From positions 1 through 23,365 of IMG/VR virus record IMGVR_UViG_3300028284_000032: a stretch of 23,365 nt of DNA; one strand, 5' to 3'. This DNA is from a virus. Position numbers and translations under genes: made by a program. The notes under the pieces are model-generated. The model did not search any database, had not been told where the DNA came from, and saw only the letters and a program-made list of their open reading frames with translations. Shown one piece after another: positions 8,747 through 17,378 of this stretch; position 1 is the first letter of the stretch, and every line of letters begins with the position of its first letter.

Positions 8747-10204
8747 TTACTTAGTGAACAATACGAAGTTGTTAGCACCTTGTACACATAAACATCTTTC
8801 AGATAAGAAGTTTACTTCCATAGCGTCTAAGTCAGAAGTCATTGCTCCACCAGCAGAACCAGTTAACCATTGCTTCATTCTTCTGTCATCAGCTTGAGAA
8901 GCTCTATAACGTACGTGTAAGAATGGACGTCTAATGTTTGTTCCTAATACTTGGTCATAAACAGTAGAAGTTCCAGCAGGTACTAATACACCATCGATAG
9001 CAGCTTTTGGAGCTTGTGTAGCAGCAGCTTCAGTTACACCACCTCTTGTAGAAGCATCGTTTAAGTATTTCCAGTCAGTCTTGTAGAAGTCATAAGAACC
9101 TCGACGGAATCCAGAGAATCCTAAGTTCAATGCCATATCTTCAGAGTTCTCAAAGATACCATATGCAGAACCAGCTCCAGCGTTTCCACCGTTTAATCCA
9201 GCTAACATATCGTCAAATCCTAAAGAAGTTTGTCTGTTTAAGAATAACATGTTCTCTTCAATAGCTCCTTGAGTATCTAAGTTCTTCAAGATAGCGTCGA
9301 ATTCTCCTAATGCATCAGCAGCAGCGTTGAATCCAGCTTCTTCATTTCCTCTAGACTTGATAGCGGCAAATAAACCTTCAGTACCTTTGTACCCAGCTGC
9401 AGCAGCAGATCCAGCACCAGTTGCAGAAGCTTTTTCTCCTTCTACTACAGACATTTCTAAATAGTCTTCAAAACGTAATCTTGTTTCAGATTCAGCTTTT
9501 AAATACCATAAGTATCCAGAAGTTCCGTCTTCAGTTGCAACTTCTACCCATCCGATTTGAGCCATATCAGATCCAGATACTACGTATTTGTTTCTAATGA
9601 TGATTGGAGAGTTAGAGAATTGTGTGAAATCAGGGTCTACACTTACGTAACCATCTGTTTGTGAAGCAGAGTAGTTAGGAGTGCTTGATCCTTTTCCATA
9701 TTCTGAACCGTATACGAAAATCTTGATATCATCAACAGCTAAAGTAGCAGTTGTTGTAGCAGTATAAGGAGCAACTGTCAATACACCTGTAGAAAGGTTA
9801 GAAGCAGTTACAACACACTTTAATTCTGCTCCTAATTTGTCGATAGCAACGATAGTTGAACCAACTGAAATTACGTTTCTTACAGTAGCAGAAACTGGAA
9901 TAGTTAAAGTATTTACTTGGTCATTTGTTACATCTGTGTAAGAGATGTGTAATCTATTTTGTTCTGACCAGATTACTTGATCAGAAGACATTGGCATCTC
10001 TGCTCCTACCATACGCAAGAATCCAGATAACGTTCTGTTTCCGTAACGCTCGATTTCTTGTTCGTAGATTTCTGGTAAATACTGTTGAGCGAAAGTGTCG
10101 CTATCTCCAGGATTTGCTCCTCCGTTGAATGATAAAAAGTTTGTAGCTAATGCTTGTTGTTTTTGTGATGGTACGATACTACCAAATAATGGATCTAATG
10201 CCAT
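8747..10204 (-). CDS. Major capsid protein
   Basis: This 485-aa protein is called as the major capsid protein from its place directly after a scaffold-like gene, in the order TerL, portal, scaffold, capsid, neck. Its size is in the usual range for larger HK97-fold capsid proteins. The N-terminal arm (MALDPLFGSIVPSQKQQALA) is followed by helical and beta segments (QYLPEIYEQEIERYGNRTLS at about 41-60, like a capsid N-arm and spine), an Ala/Gly-rich stretch near 260-275, and a conserved-looking GFSGFRRGSYDFYKTDWKY around 365-383. Base composition is a little more GC-rich than its flanks, with more TTC, TAC and AAC codons; this fits a very highly expressed gene. HK97 fold is expected but not provable here. 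It is a likely client of the phage chaperonin. Confidence 0.85.
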   Translation of the reverse strand: MALDPLFGSIVPSQKQQALATNFLSFNGGANPGDSDTFAQQYLPEIYEQEIERYGNRTLSGFLRMVGAEMPMSSDQVIWSEQNRLHISYTDVTNDQVNTLTIPVSATVRNVISVGSTIVAIDKLGAELKCVVTASNLSTGVLTVAPYTATTTATLAVDDIKIFVYGSEYGKGSSTPNYSASQTDGYVSVDPDFTQFSNSPIIIRNKYVVSGSDMAQIGWVEVATEDGTSGYLWYLKAESETRLRFEDYLEMSVVEGEKASATGAGSAAAAGYKGTEGLFAAIKSRGNEEAGFNAAADALGEFDAILKNLDTQGAIEENMLFLNRQTSLGFDDMLAGLNGGNAGAGSAYGIFENSEDMALNLGFSGFRRGSYDFYKTDWKYLNDASTRGGVTEAAATQAPKAAIDGVLVPAGTSTVYDQVLGTNIRRPFLHVRYRASQADDRRMKQWLTGSAGGAMTSDLDAMEVNFLSERCLCVQGANNFVLFTK

Positions 10205-10219
10205 AATAATTAATTGTTT

Positions 10220-11374
10220 TTAGTTAAATTTTTTTGTTCTTACTTTTAATTTCGAAGAATCAAAACCGCTAATTGCTTTTACCTTTAACCCGTTAACAAA
10301 TACATTTCCACTAGAATTTTTTCTAGGTTCTGTGCTTATGTTTTTTGATTTAGCTACAACATCTTTAACTGCGTCGGCTTTACCCTGTTCGTAAAAGTGT
10401 TGAGCTATAGTGTCAGCATTTCGCGCTGCATACATAGCTTTGTGATAACCTTTAGCGTCTGCGATATTTCCTTTTTTATCTAGGAACCTCCCTATAAAAT
10501 TAGAAATGTCAGATTGTGCTTCGGCAACCTCGTTGACGTTTTTGACTCCGTATCTAAATTTTTTCTCACCAACATTGAAATCAAAACCTTTGAAATCGTC
10601 GTTTAATAAGTTTTTAGTACTTTGCACAAATAAGTCATGCTGTTGTTTTGCAGCTTTTTGATCTTCATTGTAACGGTTGAAAAAGTCAGTAGCTTTCTGT
10701 TGTTCTTGAGTTACGCCGGGTCTCAACTTGATTTCGTCGTAGTATTTACTCTTTGTTTCCTCTAGAAAGTTTCTAGCTTTTGCAACTTCTTCTTTATACG
10801 CAATTTTTTTCTTACGTATTTCTCTTTCCTCATCTAACTCTTCGTCATACGAAAAGTCTTCTAAGATTAAATCTATATCTTCACCTTCTAAATAAGGTTT
10901 AGTTTTCTTATAATACTCTTTAAGTAAAGTAGCGTCATTAACTGTTGAGTAGTCAGCATTCAATCTAACATAGTCCTCAACTGTTCCGCCAGTCTCTTCC
11001 ATAAAAGAAACTAGTTTTTCAACGTTCTCAGGTAAAGCTCTACCTGTTTGTTTGTTTTCCTGTACAGCTTGTTCGACTTGTTCTGTAACGGTCTCAACCT
11101 CTTCATCGATGATCTCTTGCATAACTGGATCTTCAGTCACTGCGTTTTCTACCTCTGTTGGTTTTACTTCTTCCGTTATAACCTCTTCGACTTGATCTAC
11201 TTTTTCAGGTTTAATCTCTATCTTTGTAATTTCTGGAGCTACTTTTTCAGCTTGCTCTAAAGTTACTTTTGGCATTTCTACCTTAATCACTTCATTATCA
11301 GTGACTAACTTTTTAGGCTTTTTAGGCTTAGCCTTGATTTTGAAGTCCCCTTCTTGTTTTACTATTTCTGACAT
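10220..11374 (-). CDS. Putative capsid scaffolding protein
   Basis: This 384-aa protein is highly charged and mostly helical. Residues 1-25 are basic (KAKPKKPKK), and about 30-110 form a Glu/Val/Thr-rich low-complexity region. About 115-290 are helical with strong Lys/Glu alternation, and the last 40 residues are basic and Ser-rich. It has almost no Cys and no hydrophobic core typical of a globular enzyme. It ends 15 bp before the capsid gene, the usual position for a scaffold in tailed phages. Scaffolds are typically acidic, extended and coiled, as seen here. A fused head protease is not apparent. The call rests on position and composition. Confidence 0.6.
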   Translation of the reverse strand: MSEIVKQEGDFKIKAKPKKPKKLVTDNEVIKVEMPKVTLEQAEKVAPEITKIEIKPEKVDQVEEVITEEVKPTEVENAVTEDPVMQEIIDEEVETVTEQVEQAVQENKQTGRALPENVEKLVSFMEETGGTVEDYVRLNADYSTVNDATLLKEYYKKTKPYLEGEDIDLILEDFSYDEELDEEREIRKKKIAYKEEVAKARNFLEETKSKYYDEIKLRPGVTQEQQKATDFFNRYNEDQKAAKQQHDLFVQSTKNLLNDDFKGFDFNVGEKKFRYGVKNVNEVAEAQSDISNFIGRFLDKKGNIADAKGYHKAMYAARNADTIAQHFYEQGKADAVKDVVAKSKNISTEPRKNSSGNVFVNGLKVKAISGFDSSKLKVRTKKFN

Positions 11375-11406
11375 AATATAATATAATTAAATAATTAAAA
11401 AATTCT

Positions 11407-13824
11407 TTACCTAGGATCAAACTGCTCTAACCCAAATCCACCTAGATTGTCCATACCTGCGGATTCAAAGTTTTTTGGTAGTGAGTCGGTTTGCCTTTGG
11501 CTTATTAACTCAGATTGTTGAGTTGCTTGTATTTTTGTTCTTTCGTCCTTTCTATCTTCGATGTCTTGAAGCTTTGTTTTCTCAGCGTTTGCTCTAACTT
11601 GAGCTAATTGCATTTGATATTGAAACTCTTCAGCCATCAATTGCTTTTTTATTTCAGCTTCTTGCTGCATCTGCTGTATCTTAAACTGAGATTTACCTTG
11701 TTCTATTTGTAACTCTGTTTGAGCTAAAGCTTGCTGCTTTTGAACTTCAGCCATAGCAGCTTTTTCAGCTGTCTCAGCATTGGCTTGTGCCTGCGCTTGA
11801 ATATTAGCTTGCTGTGCTTGTTGCTCTTGATCTCTTTTAATTTTTTGCCTATGCTTCAAAAACTGATTAGCTAGCTTTAAGTTTCTAATCTCTCTAATAT
11901 CTATAGCGTCACTAAGAGCTATGCTACCCGTTTGTAACGCAACCTGTATATTATTTTCTAACTGCGCTTTTTCTTCCTCTTCTGGTTCTAATTCTAAGAA
12001 TATACCGAACTCATGCATATTCAAGTCACCTATTTCTTGTAGTGTAGCTACGTTAGCAGCGTTTATAGAATTCATTAAAGCATCTTTAGTTAAAGGAAAG
12101 CTTAACATATCCGCTACTCTTAGACTTATATTCTCACATGTTCTAACAGTTACGTACATTAACGACTGCAATATGTGCTTAGTAGCTACGTTTGAATTAG
12201 CTGCTGCAAGTTTTTGAAGACCCACTAAAGAATCTTTAGCTGGCATACTACCATCACGAGCTTCGTTAAGACCGGTTACATCACGTATCATTTGTAAATA
12301 ATATTGATACGTTTGAATTAACGCCTGTATTTTATTTATACCTGAAGAAGAGTTTAACTCTTGAATAGGCACTTTACCTCTATTAGGGTCACCGTCTTGA
12401 GTTAAAGATCTTCCAACTATACTACCAGTTGAGAAGTACATGTTAAGTGCCTCTTGAGGGTTGTAACTAGTTCCATTACCTAAATCAACTTCAGCTAAAC
12501 CATCAACGTCTACAAAAACACCATCAGGAACCATCTTAGATAAAACCTGTTGAATTTTTAAGTGAGTAATTTGTATCATATCAGTAAAACCAATACACTT
12601 ACTAACCAAACTATCAATACGACCTTTGTACATTCTTGGCGCTGATATAGAGTAATTCATTTCAACTCTGTTTTGATTGCTATAAGGTCTAGTCATATTT
12701 TGAGCTAACTCCCATTTAAGCATTTTATCTTGACCTAAAATCTTAGCCCCGCTGTATAAAACTTCTATAGATCTATGTACTCTTTCAAAATTATCATTAG
12801 CTGGAGGATCAAACGTGTCTGTCTTTTCTAAAGCTTTTTCAAGACCTTGTTCTGTTTTCTTTATCTTAAAAACCTGGTTAGAGTATGTTTTATATTCAAA
12901 ATATATAACCTGCACATTATCATAATTATCATCTTGACCATTGTACTGTCTAGTATAATTATAACTTGCAGGTTGCTTTTGAATTTCTTCTAGTTCCGCG
13001 TCTGTTAAGTTTGAAAACTGCTTCTTTAATTCTTGTAAAGACACTGATTTAACTTCACCAACATAATATATGTCTTCAAAGTTAGGGTCTTCAGTATAAG
13101 AGTAAACTAGGTTAGCAGGATCAACGTAATCAACTGTGACACCTTCTGAAAGATTAAAATCTGTTTTAGTAGCACCTACTCCAAGAACAGTTAGATCTTG
13201 AGCAACTCTCTTTTTTACTTCTTCATATCTATTAAACTCAAGAATATTATCTATTACCTCTTCTTCTGCAATCTCTACAGCTTGTTTGTAGTTTAATTGT
13301 ATAAATAAATCTAATTCTTCTTTAGATTCAGGCAATGAACCAGGATCGTCTGTGGAGAACATATCAACACCAAGAGTGTTTTTTATGTCAGCCAACAAAG
13401 GTTTAGCCTGCATGTCTCTAAGAATAGCGCTAGCGTAGTCTGTTCTTTGTTTTTGAGCGTAAGGATCTGTAGCAAATGATTTTATTTTATACCCTTTGTC
13501 TGTCATGCCGTTAACAACGATGTCTACAAACTTAGATAACACGGCAACAGGTTGCCAGTCTAAATTAAGATAAGACAAATCACCGTTAGTTGATAATTCA
13601 TCTTTATATTTTTGAACAGATTGTTCTCCTCTAGCATATAGACGTAATCTGTGAAAGTTTTGCCAGTTGTTACCGAACCTACCACCAGAACCTGCTCCTC
13701 GATCTCCTTTGAACCATTCGTTCTCTATAGCTTTAGCAACTTCTGAACCGTATTCATAACTCTGCTTTACTTCGTCCGGTACTACCTGACTTGGGAAAGT
13801 GCTGTTTACGCTTTTGTAAATCAT
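11407..13824 (-). CDS. Portal protein
   Basis: This 805-aa protein forms the ring through which DNA enters and leaves the head. The call rests on its place immediately after TerL (the TerL stop and this ATG are adjacent), its length (large portals of about 800 aa occur in P22-like and crAss-like phages), and its content. The N-terminal part has mixed alpha/beta wing-like sequence, and a helical centre (about 420-640) includes the segment DVTGLNEARDGSMPAKDSLVG, typical of portal stem and crown regions. Residues about 661-778 are an unusually long Gln/Ala/Glu/Lys-rich coiled coil (QEQQAQQANIQAQAQANA), followed by a 27-residue tail ending LEQFDPR. Long helical C-termini form the portal barrel in some podoviruses. 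Confidence 0.85.
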   Translation of the reverse strand: MIYKSVNSTFPSQVVPDEVKQSYEYGSEVAKAIENEWFKGDRGAGSGGRFGNNWQNFHRLRLYARGEQSVQKYKDELSTNGDLSYLNLDWQPVAVLSKFVDIVVNGMTDKGYKIKSFATDPYAQKQRTDYASAILRDMQAKPLLADIKNTLGVDMFSTDDPGSLPESKEELDLFIQLNYKQAVEIAEEEVIDNILEFNRYEEVKKRVAQDLTVLGVGATKTDFNLSEGVTVDYVDPANLVYSYTEDPNFEDIYYVGEVKSVSLQELKKQFSNLTDAELEEIQKQPASYNYTRQYNGQDDNYDNVQVIYFEYKTYSNQVFKIKKTEQGLEKALEKTDTFDPPANDNFERVHRSIEVLYSGAKILGQDKMLKWELAQNMTRPYSNQNRVEMNYSISAPRMYKGRIDSLVSKCIGFTDMIQITHLKIQQVLSKMVPDGVFVDVDGLAEVDLGNGTSYNPQEALNMYFSTGSIVGRSLTQDGDPNRGKVPIQELNSSSGINKIQALIQTYQYYLQMIRDVTGLNEARDGSMPAKDSLVGLQKLAAANSNVATKHILQSLMYVTVRTCENISLRVADMLSFPLTKDALMNSINAANVATLQEIGDLNMHEFGIFLELEPEEEEKAQLENNIQVALQTGSIALSDAIDIREIRNLKLANQFLKHRQKIKRDQEQQAQQANIQAQAQANAETAEKAAMAEVQKQQALAQTELQIEQGKSQFKIQQMQQEAEIKKQLMAEEFQYQMQLAQVRANAEKTKLQDIEDRKDERTKIQATQQSELISQRQTDSLPKNFESAGMDNLGGFGLEQFDPR

Positions 13825-16050
13825 TTATCTTTTTATTTTTGAGGTATAACCACTGTTATCGTATCTACCAAAAGAGATTGATACTGGCTCTCTAGTAGCC
13901 TTGAAAACAGGTGTGTATTTGTTTTTATTGCATGCCATTATAGCTAATCCAGAGCTTATAGTCGCATCAAACTTTGTTCTATTATTTATGTCAAATTTTG
14001 ACCACTCTTCAAGAGTTTTTTGGAAATACATATTTCCATAACCTCTTTCTGTAGCGCCCACAAAATCATTTATATAAGATTCGATTGCAGCGGCATGTGC
14101 TTGTTTAATATCTTCACTAGAGTTTGGTATACCACCAATTTCTTTTTCTGTTACTGATAACTTAGCATAAACCTTATCAGGTCTATTTATTGAGAAACCT
14201 CTGTAACCTCTTCTTTTAAAATAATACAAAAGCCTAGGTTTATTATTCTCTGCTAGTATTGGCATACCGTAAAAAACGCAAGCCATTAGTATATCTTCAA
14301 AAAACATCTCAGCTGTTTGAGGTCTAGCTATATACTCTAAAAAAAACATATTAACCGGATGATCTTCCATGCTAAATTTAGTAAGACCATGTAAAGCTCC
14401 TTTAGATCCTCTACTGTCTACTGTTCCAGATATGTCGTAGCTGTCACACCCAAAAGCTCCCATATGCTCGTTTCCTGGGTACTTTACTCCATTCTTTACT
14501 ATTACATGGTTTTGGTGATTTGCGGATGGAATCCAACTTATTAAAAATCTACCATTGCTGTTTGGAGTAAAAACAACTCTAGTGTCCTTGACACCGTTCT
14601 CCCATTGAAAACTACCTTTAGTAACTAATTTACTATTCAAGTATTCTTCGTTGTGATCTATTTGCTCGTATATCTTAGTTAGATTAAACAAAGATAACTT
14701 AGCTTCATCTCTAAATGCGTGTTTTTCAGTTCTAGGAAACTGACGATAGTATTCGTTTAAACCGTCTTGATCGCTTTTTAAGCCATCTACTTCGTTTTCC
14801 CAATGCTCTATTACTCCGTGAGTTATAGGTATTCCGCTTGGATCTACTGTTCCTTTTTTTGGCTGATCGAATACAGGTAATCCATAAGTATCAATGAATC
14901 CCTCGTAGTTCCATTCCATAGGTATGAACAAAGAATATAATCCCGAGCTAGTTTGTCCATTGCGGTTTCGTTGAGTAACGTCTGAGGCATAATATAATTT
15001 TTTGAAATTACCACCACCTTTTTCCAAGGCATTTGAAGTAGATCCCATCATACATTTACCTACGATTCTACTACCTAATCTTAAACAGGTTTTTGTAACT
15101 CTCCAGTTATTTAATATGTTATCAGGTCTTTCCCATTTTCCACTTTCATCGTGTACTAGTAGTTTTAGTTTTTCCCCGTCGTACGAGTTGTCCCCTGTGT
15201 TTTTCCAGTCAATGGTGGTATCAAGACCTTCAATTTCCTCTTCGACTTGACCTTCGTTGAGTTTTCTTCTCGTAAGCCTGGAAGCTGGAACTCTATAAGC
15301 GAGTTCGGTCTTTGGTCTGTCCATACCGTCTTGTATCGGTTTGAAGAAGAACGGGTAATTAACGCTGATAGGTACCACTTTATCTGTGAACATCTTCTTT
15401 GCATCGGCACCAGATTTGGACAAAATCCCAAAGCGTGCGTCGGTTGATATTGTTGCCATGTTAACGGTCTCAGCTGAAGCCATGAACGAAAAACCTGACC
15501 TTCTGTTCTTGAGATATGACATTCCATAACAACGGATGTCTGCTTTGCAAGCTTCCCAGAATAAGAAGAATATTCTGTTTGATTCCCTATAATCTGCTGC
15601 CCCAACATCAATCTTGGCCCACTGCAAGTACATGTAATGAGTACCAGTAACATAAGTTGGCTTGCCATTATTATAGAACCAAAAACCCTTTTCCCTTTTT
15701 TCAAACTCTTTGTCAATATATCCATACCATTCTTCTTGAAAATCAGTGGGATATTTTTGCCAATCAAAAACGCTTTTGATTTTCGCAAGTTCTTTAGGAT
15801 ATTCTAACCTAGACCACATTTGTTCTTCTTTCTTGTCAGAACATTTGTAAACATCTTCTGGAACAGCAGGTAAAGCAATTTTTAAGTTTTGTATCTCTAC
15901 AATTTCACCTATAGTTCCATCAGAACTTATAATAACCATATCATGGTCATTATCGTATCCTTTGGCCCACTTTTTATTTCTATTATTTCTTTTTAGTAAA
16001 GCAGGTTTTACGTGGTCTTCTATTGTCTTTATTAATGTTTGCTTGTACAT
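13825..16050 (-). CDS. terL: Terminase large subunit
   Basis: This 741-aa protein is the ATP-driven DNA packaging motor and headful nuclease. The ATPase domain shows a deviant Walker A region near residues 178-190 (SYLKNRRSGFSFM), a Walker B KLLVHDES (296-303, with D301 and E302) and a coupling motif MGSTSN (335-340). The RNase H-like nuclease shows its three acidic ligands: D536 in GCDSYD, E601 in AENNK, and D695 in KFDATISSG. The segment FLEYIARPQTAEMFFED (570-586) resembles TerL of crAss-like and related Bacteroidota podoviruses. The start overlaps the upstream stop as TAATG, suggesting translational coupling. Positions about 15120-15640, which code the Walker A to Walker B part, are distinctly more GC-rich than the rest of the gene. 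Confidence 0.93.
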   Translation of the reverse strand: MYKQTLIKTIEDHVKPALLKRNNRNKKWAKGYDNDHDMVIISSDGTIGEIVEIQNLKIALPAVPEDVYKCSDKKEEQMWSRLEYPKELAKIKSVFDWQKYPTDFQEEWYGYIDKEFEKREKGFWFYNNGKPTYVTGTHYMYLQWAKIDVGAADYRESNRIFFLFWEACKADIRCYGMSYLKNRRSGFSFMASAETVNMATISTDARFGILSKSGADAKKMFTDKVVPISVNYPFFFKPIQDGMDRPKTELAYRVPASRLTRRKLNEGQVEEEIEGLDTTIDWKNTGDNSYDGEKLKLLVHDESGKWERPDNILNNWRVTKTCLRLGSRIVGKCMMGSTSNALEKGGGNFKKLYYASDVTQRNRNGQTSSGLYSLFIPMEWNYEGFIDTYGLPVFDQPKKGTVDPSGIPITHGVIEHWENEVDGLKSDQDGLNEYYRQFPRTEKHAFRDEAKLSLFNLTKIYEQIDHNEEYLNSKLVTKGSFQWENGVKDTRVVFTPNSNGRFLISWIPSANHQNHVIVKNGVKYPGNEHMGAFGCDSYDISGTVDSRGSKGALHGLTKFSMEDHPVNMFFLEYIARPQTAEMFFEDILMACVFYGMPILAENNKPRLLYYFKRRGYRGFSINRPDKVYAKLSVTEKEIGGIPNSSEDIKQAHAAAIESYINDFVGATERGYGNMYFQKTLEEWSKFDINNRTKFDATISSGLAIMACNKNKYTPVFKATREPVSISFGRYDNSGYTSKIKR

Positions 16051-16325
16051 TATTTAGACCTACCTTCTGCAAAGCCTTTAAAAGACTTTTCCTGTTTAAC
16101 TTCTTTTGGCTTTTCTTCCAATAGTTTTTCCTCTTCCTCTATTCTACTAAGTATTTCAAAAGCATCAAATATTGCTAACTTTTTAGTTGCTGCAGCGTTT
16201 TTTAATCTGTCTGCAGATATATCATCGTCTGAATCAACTATCTTTTCTTTAGCAACTTGTATAAGTTCCTCAACTGCTTTTTGCCCAGCTAGGATTATAT
16301 TCCTCTTCGTCTCCTTTATATTCAT
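16050..16325 (-). CDS. Small acidic/basic helical protein, possible small terminase subunit
   Basis: This 91-aa protein lies directly upstream of terL (TAATG overlap) and overlaps the end of the preceding 201-aa gene by 56 bp. It is almost wholly helical by composition: residues 1-30 are an amphipathic helix, 31-38 an acidic turn (DSDDDIS), 39-75 a second helix rich in Ala and Glu (RIEEEEKLLEEKPKE), and the tail is basic. Size, charge and position just before terL fit a small terminase subunit, but there is no recognisable helix-turn-helix, so this is a tentative suggestion. The long overlap with the upstream gene means the two are likely translated in a coupled way. Confidence 0.5.
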   Translation of the reverse strand: MNIKETKRNIILAGQKAVEELIQVAKEKIVDSDDDISADRLKNAAATKKLAIFDAFEILSRIEEEEKLLEEKPKEVKQEKSFKGFAEGRSK

Positions 16326-16875
16326 ACTTTAATAAAATATCATTAGATTCCATACAATAAAGCCGTTGGTCGTCTACGATAAACTCAAATTCCCTGTTAG
16401 CTTTGAAGCCTACAAGATCTCCCTCGGTTATTCCTAGCGCTTCTAACGACTTGTTACCAATTTTTAATACTCCAATATGCTTTCTCTCCTTATCCATTGA
16501 GAAAGGATTGTTATTTTTAATCGGCATTACAAAACACCTAGTACCAATTGGTTTCCATTCATTGTCTCTTTTGTATAAGTAGACTTGATCTGGTTGGCAA
16601 AAGTATAAGTTTTCTTTAAAAAGCTTACTACTATCAACGGCTTCACCTTTTTGATTGTAATATCTTCTAAACACGTTGTGGTGAATTATTACTACGTCAC
16701 CAACATTGACAGATGATTTAAAAGCGATTGGCACAGATACAACCTTAGCTGTTCTGCTTATAAACTTAAAGTCCTCTATGCTTGAATTAAGCATTAACTT
16801 TTTTTCACCAACTTTTATTTCATTATCATATCTTCCTTCTACAGGTTTTACTATAAAATCGAATACACTTCTCAT
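16270..16875 (-). CDS. Tandem GroES-like (cochaperonin-like) protein
   Basis: This 201-aa protein appears to contain two GroES-like halves. Half one (about residues 5-102) has a KLMLNSS segment (26-32) in the place of the GroES mobile-loop strand, then VNVGDVVI (56-63) and LYFCQPDQVYLYK (90-102). Half two (about 114-185) has CFVMPIK (114-120), TEGDLVGF (150-157) and LYCMESNDILLKY (172-184). The second half lines up with the GroES end pattern VGDIVIF ... D ... M ... DILA, with the D, M and DIL in matching positions. Two-domain cochaperonins are known from chloroplasts (Cpn20), but this one is too divergent to call orthologous. It shares TAATG with the gene before it and lies two genes upstream of terL. 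Function as a GroEL cap is inferred. Confidence 0.55.
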   Translation of the reverse strand: MRSVFDFIVKPVEGRYDNEIKVGEKKLMLNSSIEDFKFISRTAKVVSVPIAFKSSVNVGDVVIIHHNVFRRYYNQKGEAVDSSKLFKENLYFCQPDQVYLYKRDNEWKPIGTRCFVMPIKNNNPFSMDKERKHIGVLKIGNKSLEALGITEGDLVGFKANREFEFIVDDQRLYCMESNDILLKYEYKGDEEEYNPSWAKSS

Positions 16876-17102
16876 TAATACTGTAAGTCATACTCAACGG
16901 ATATAGCCATGTTAGAATTAAACTTCTTCCATGGCAGTACCTCGTTGTTTTTCTTTATATGTATACTATAAGAGTTGTTAGATTCATCATGTAGTATATG
17001 AGATATTTCGTGACCTCCATAAACAGACTGACCTACAGCGTAATGCATCGCATCATTTTTGTAGTCGGAACCTATACTAATTTTTCTTATAATAGATGAC
17101 AT
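16875..17102 (-). CDS. Small conserved phage protein of unknown function
   Basis: This 75-aa protein looks beta-rich: short strands SYSIHIKK (about 44-51) and MAISVEYDLQY (65-75), with aromatic and polar turns (LPWKKFNSN). I recall similar small proteins, with an YAVGQ..YGG..I..I..D pattern, in various phages, without known function. It starts 4 bp before the upstream stop region and ends in a TAATG overlap with the tandem GroES-like gene, so the two are probably translated together. It contains HEISH, which superficially looks like a zinc-binding motif but seems to lie in a beta strand. Confidence 0.6.
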   Translation of the reverse strand: MSSIIRKISIGSDYKNDAMHYAVGQSVYGGHEISHILHDESNNSYSIHIKKNNEVLPWKKFNSNMAISVEYDLQY

Positions 17103-17105
17103 ATA

Positions 17106-17378
17106 TTAAGCTTCTACTTCTTCTTCTTTCTTAATTTCTTCAAAGCTACCATCCTCTAAGTTAATACTGATTGCTCCGTATTTCTCTTCTAAGACTTTTT
17201 TATTGTCTTCTACTTCTTTGTTCAGCTCTTGAATGTGAGCGATCAAACCATACTTTTGAGTTTCTAACACACCTACTTGAGATAATGCTTGACTCATTTT
17301 ACCTTGGTTCTCTTGAACTAACTTTAATTCTTCTGCTGTGATCTTGTTTTCCATTTGATTTAATTTAATTGTTTTCAT
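17106..17378 (-). CDS. Small coiled-coil protein
   Basis: This 90-aa (or 82-aa) protein is a single long helix by composition: residues 9-70 have a heptad-like Leu/Val/Ile pattern with many Glu, Lys and Gln. The end, KYGAISINLEDGSFEEI (about 66-82), is a short beta-like tail that I have seen in small coiled-coil proteins of Bacteroidota phages. There are two candidate ATG starts. The first, at 17378, lies right after the holin stop. The second, at 17354, follows AATTAAATTAAATCAA, which matches the leader before groEL, so the shorter form may be the real one. The role is unknown; a small assembly or accessory protein is possible. Confidence 0.6.
   Translation of the reverse strand: MKTIKLNQMENKITAEELKLVQENQGKMSQALSQVGVLETQKYGLIAHIQELNKEVEDNKKVLEEKYGAISINLEDGSFEEIKKEEEVEA

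Noticed and set aside
15165-15788. 207-aa minus-strand open frame inside terL
   Set aside because: It is a different frame of the conserved ATPase region, with no leader, Cys/Trp/Arg-rich unnatural composition, and is explained by the higher GC of that block.
16875-17102. HExxH motif (HEISH, residues 31-35) in the 75-aa protein as a zinc protease site
   Set aside because: The surroundings look like beta strands, there is no downstream third ligand or helix pattern, and similar phage proteins that I recall keep only the I..I..D spacing.
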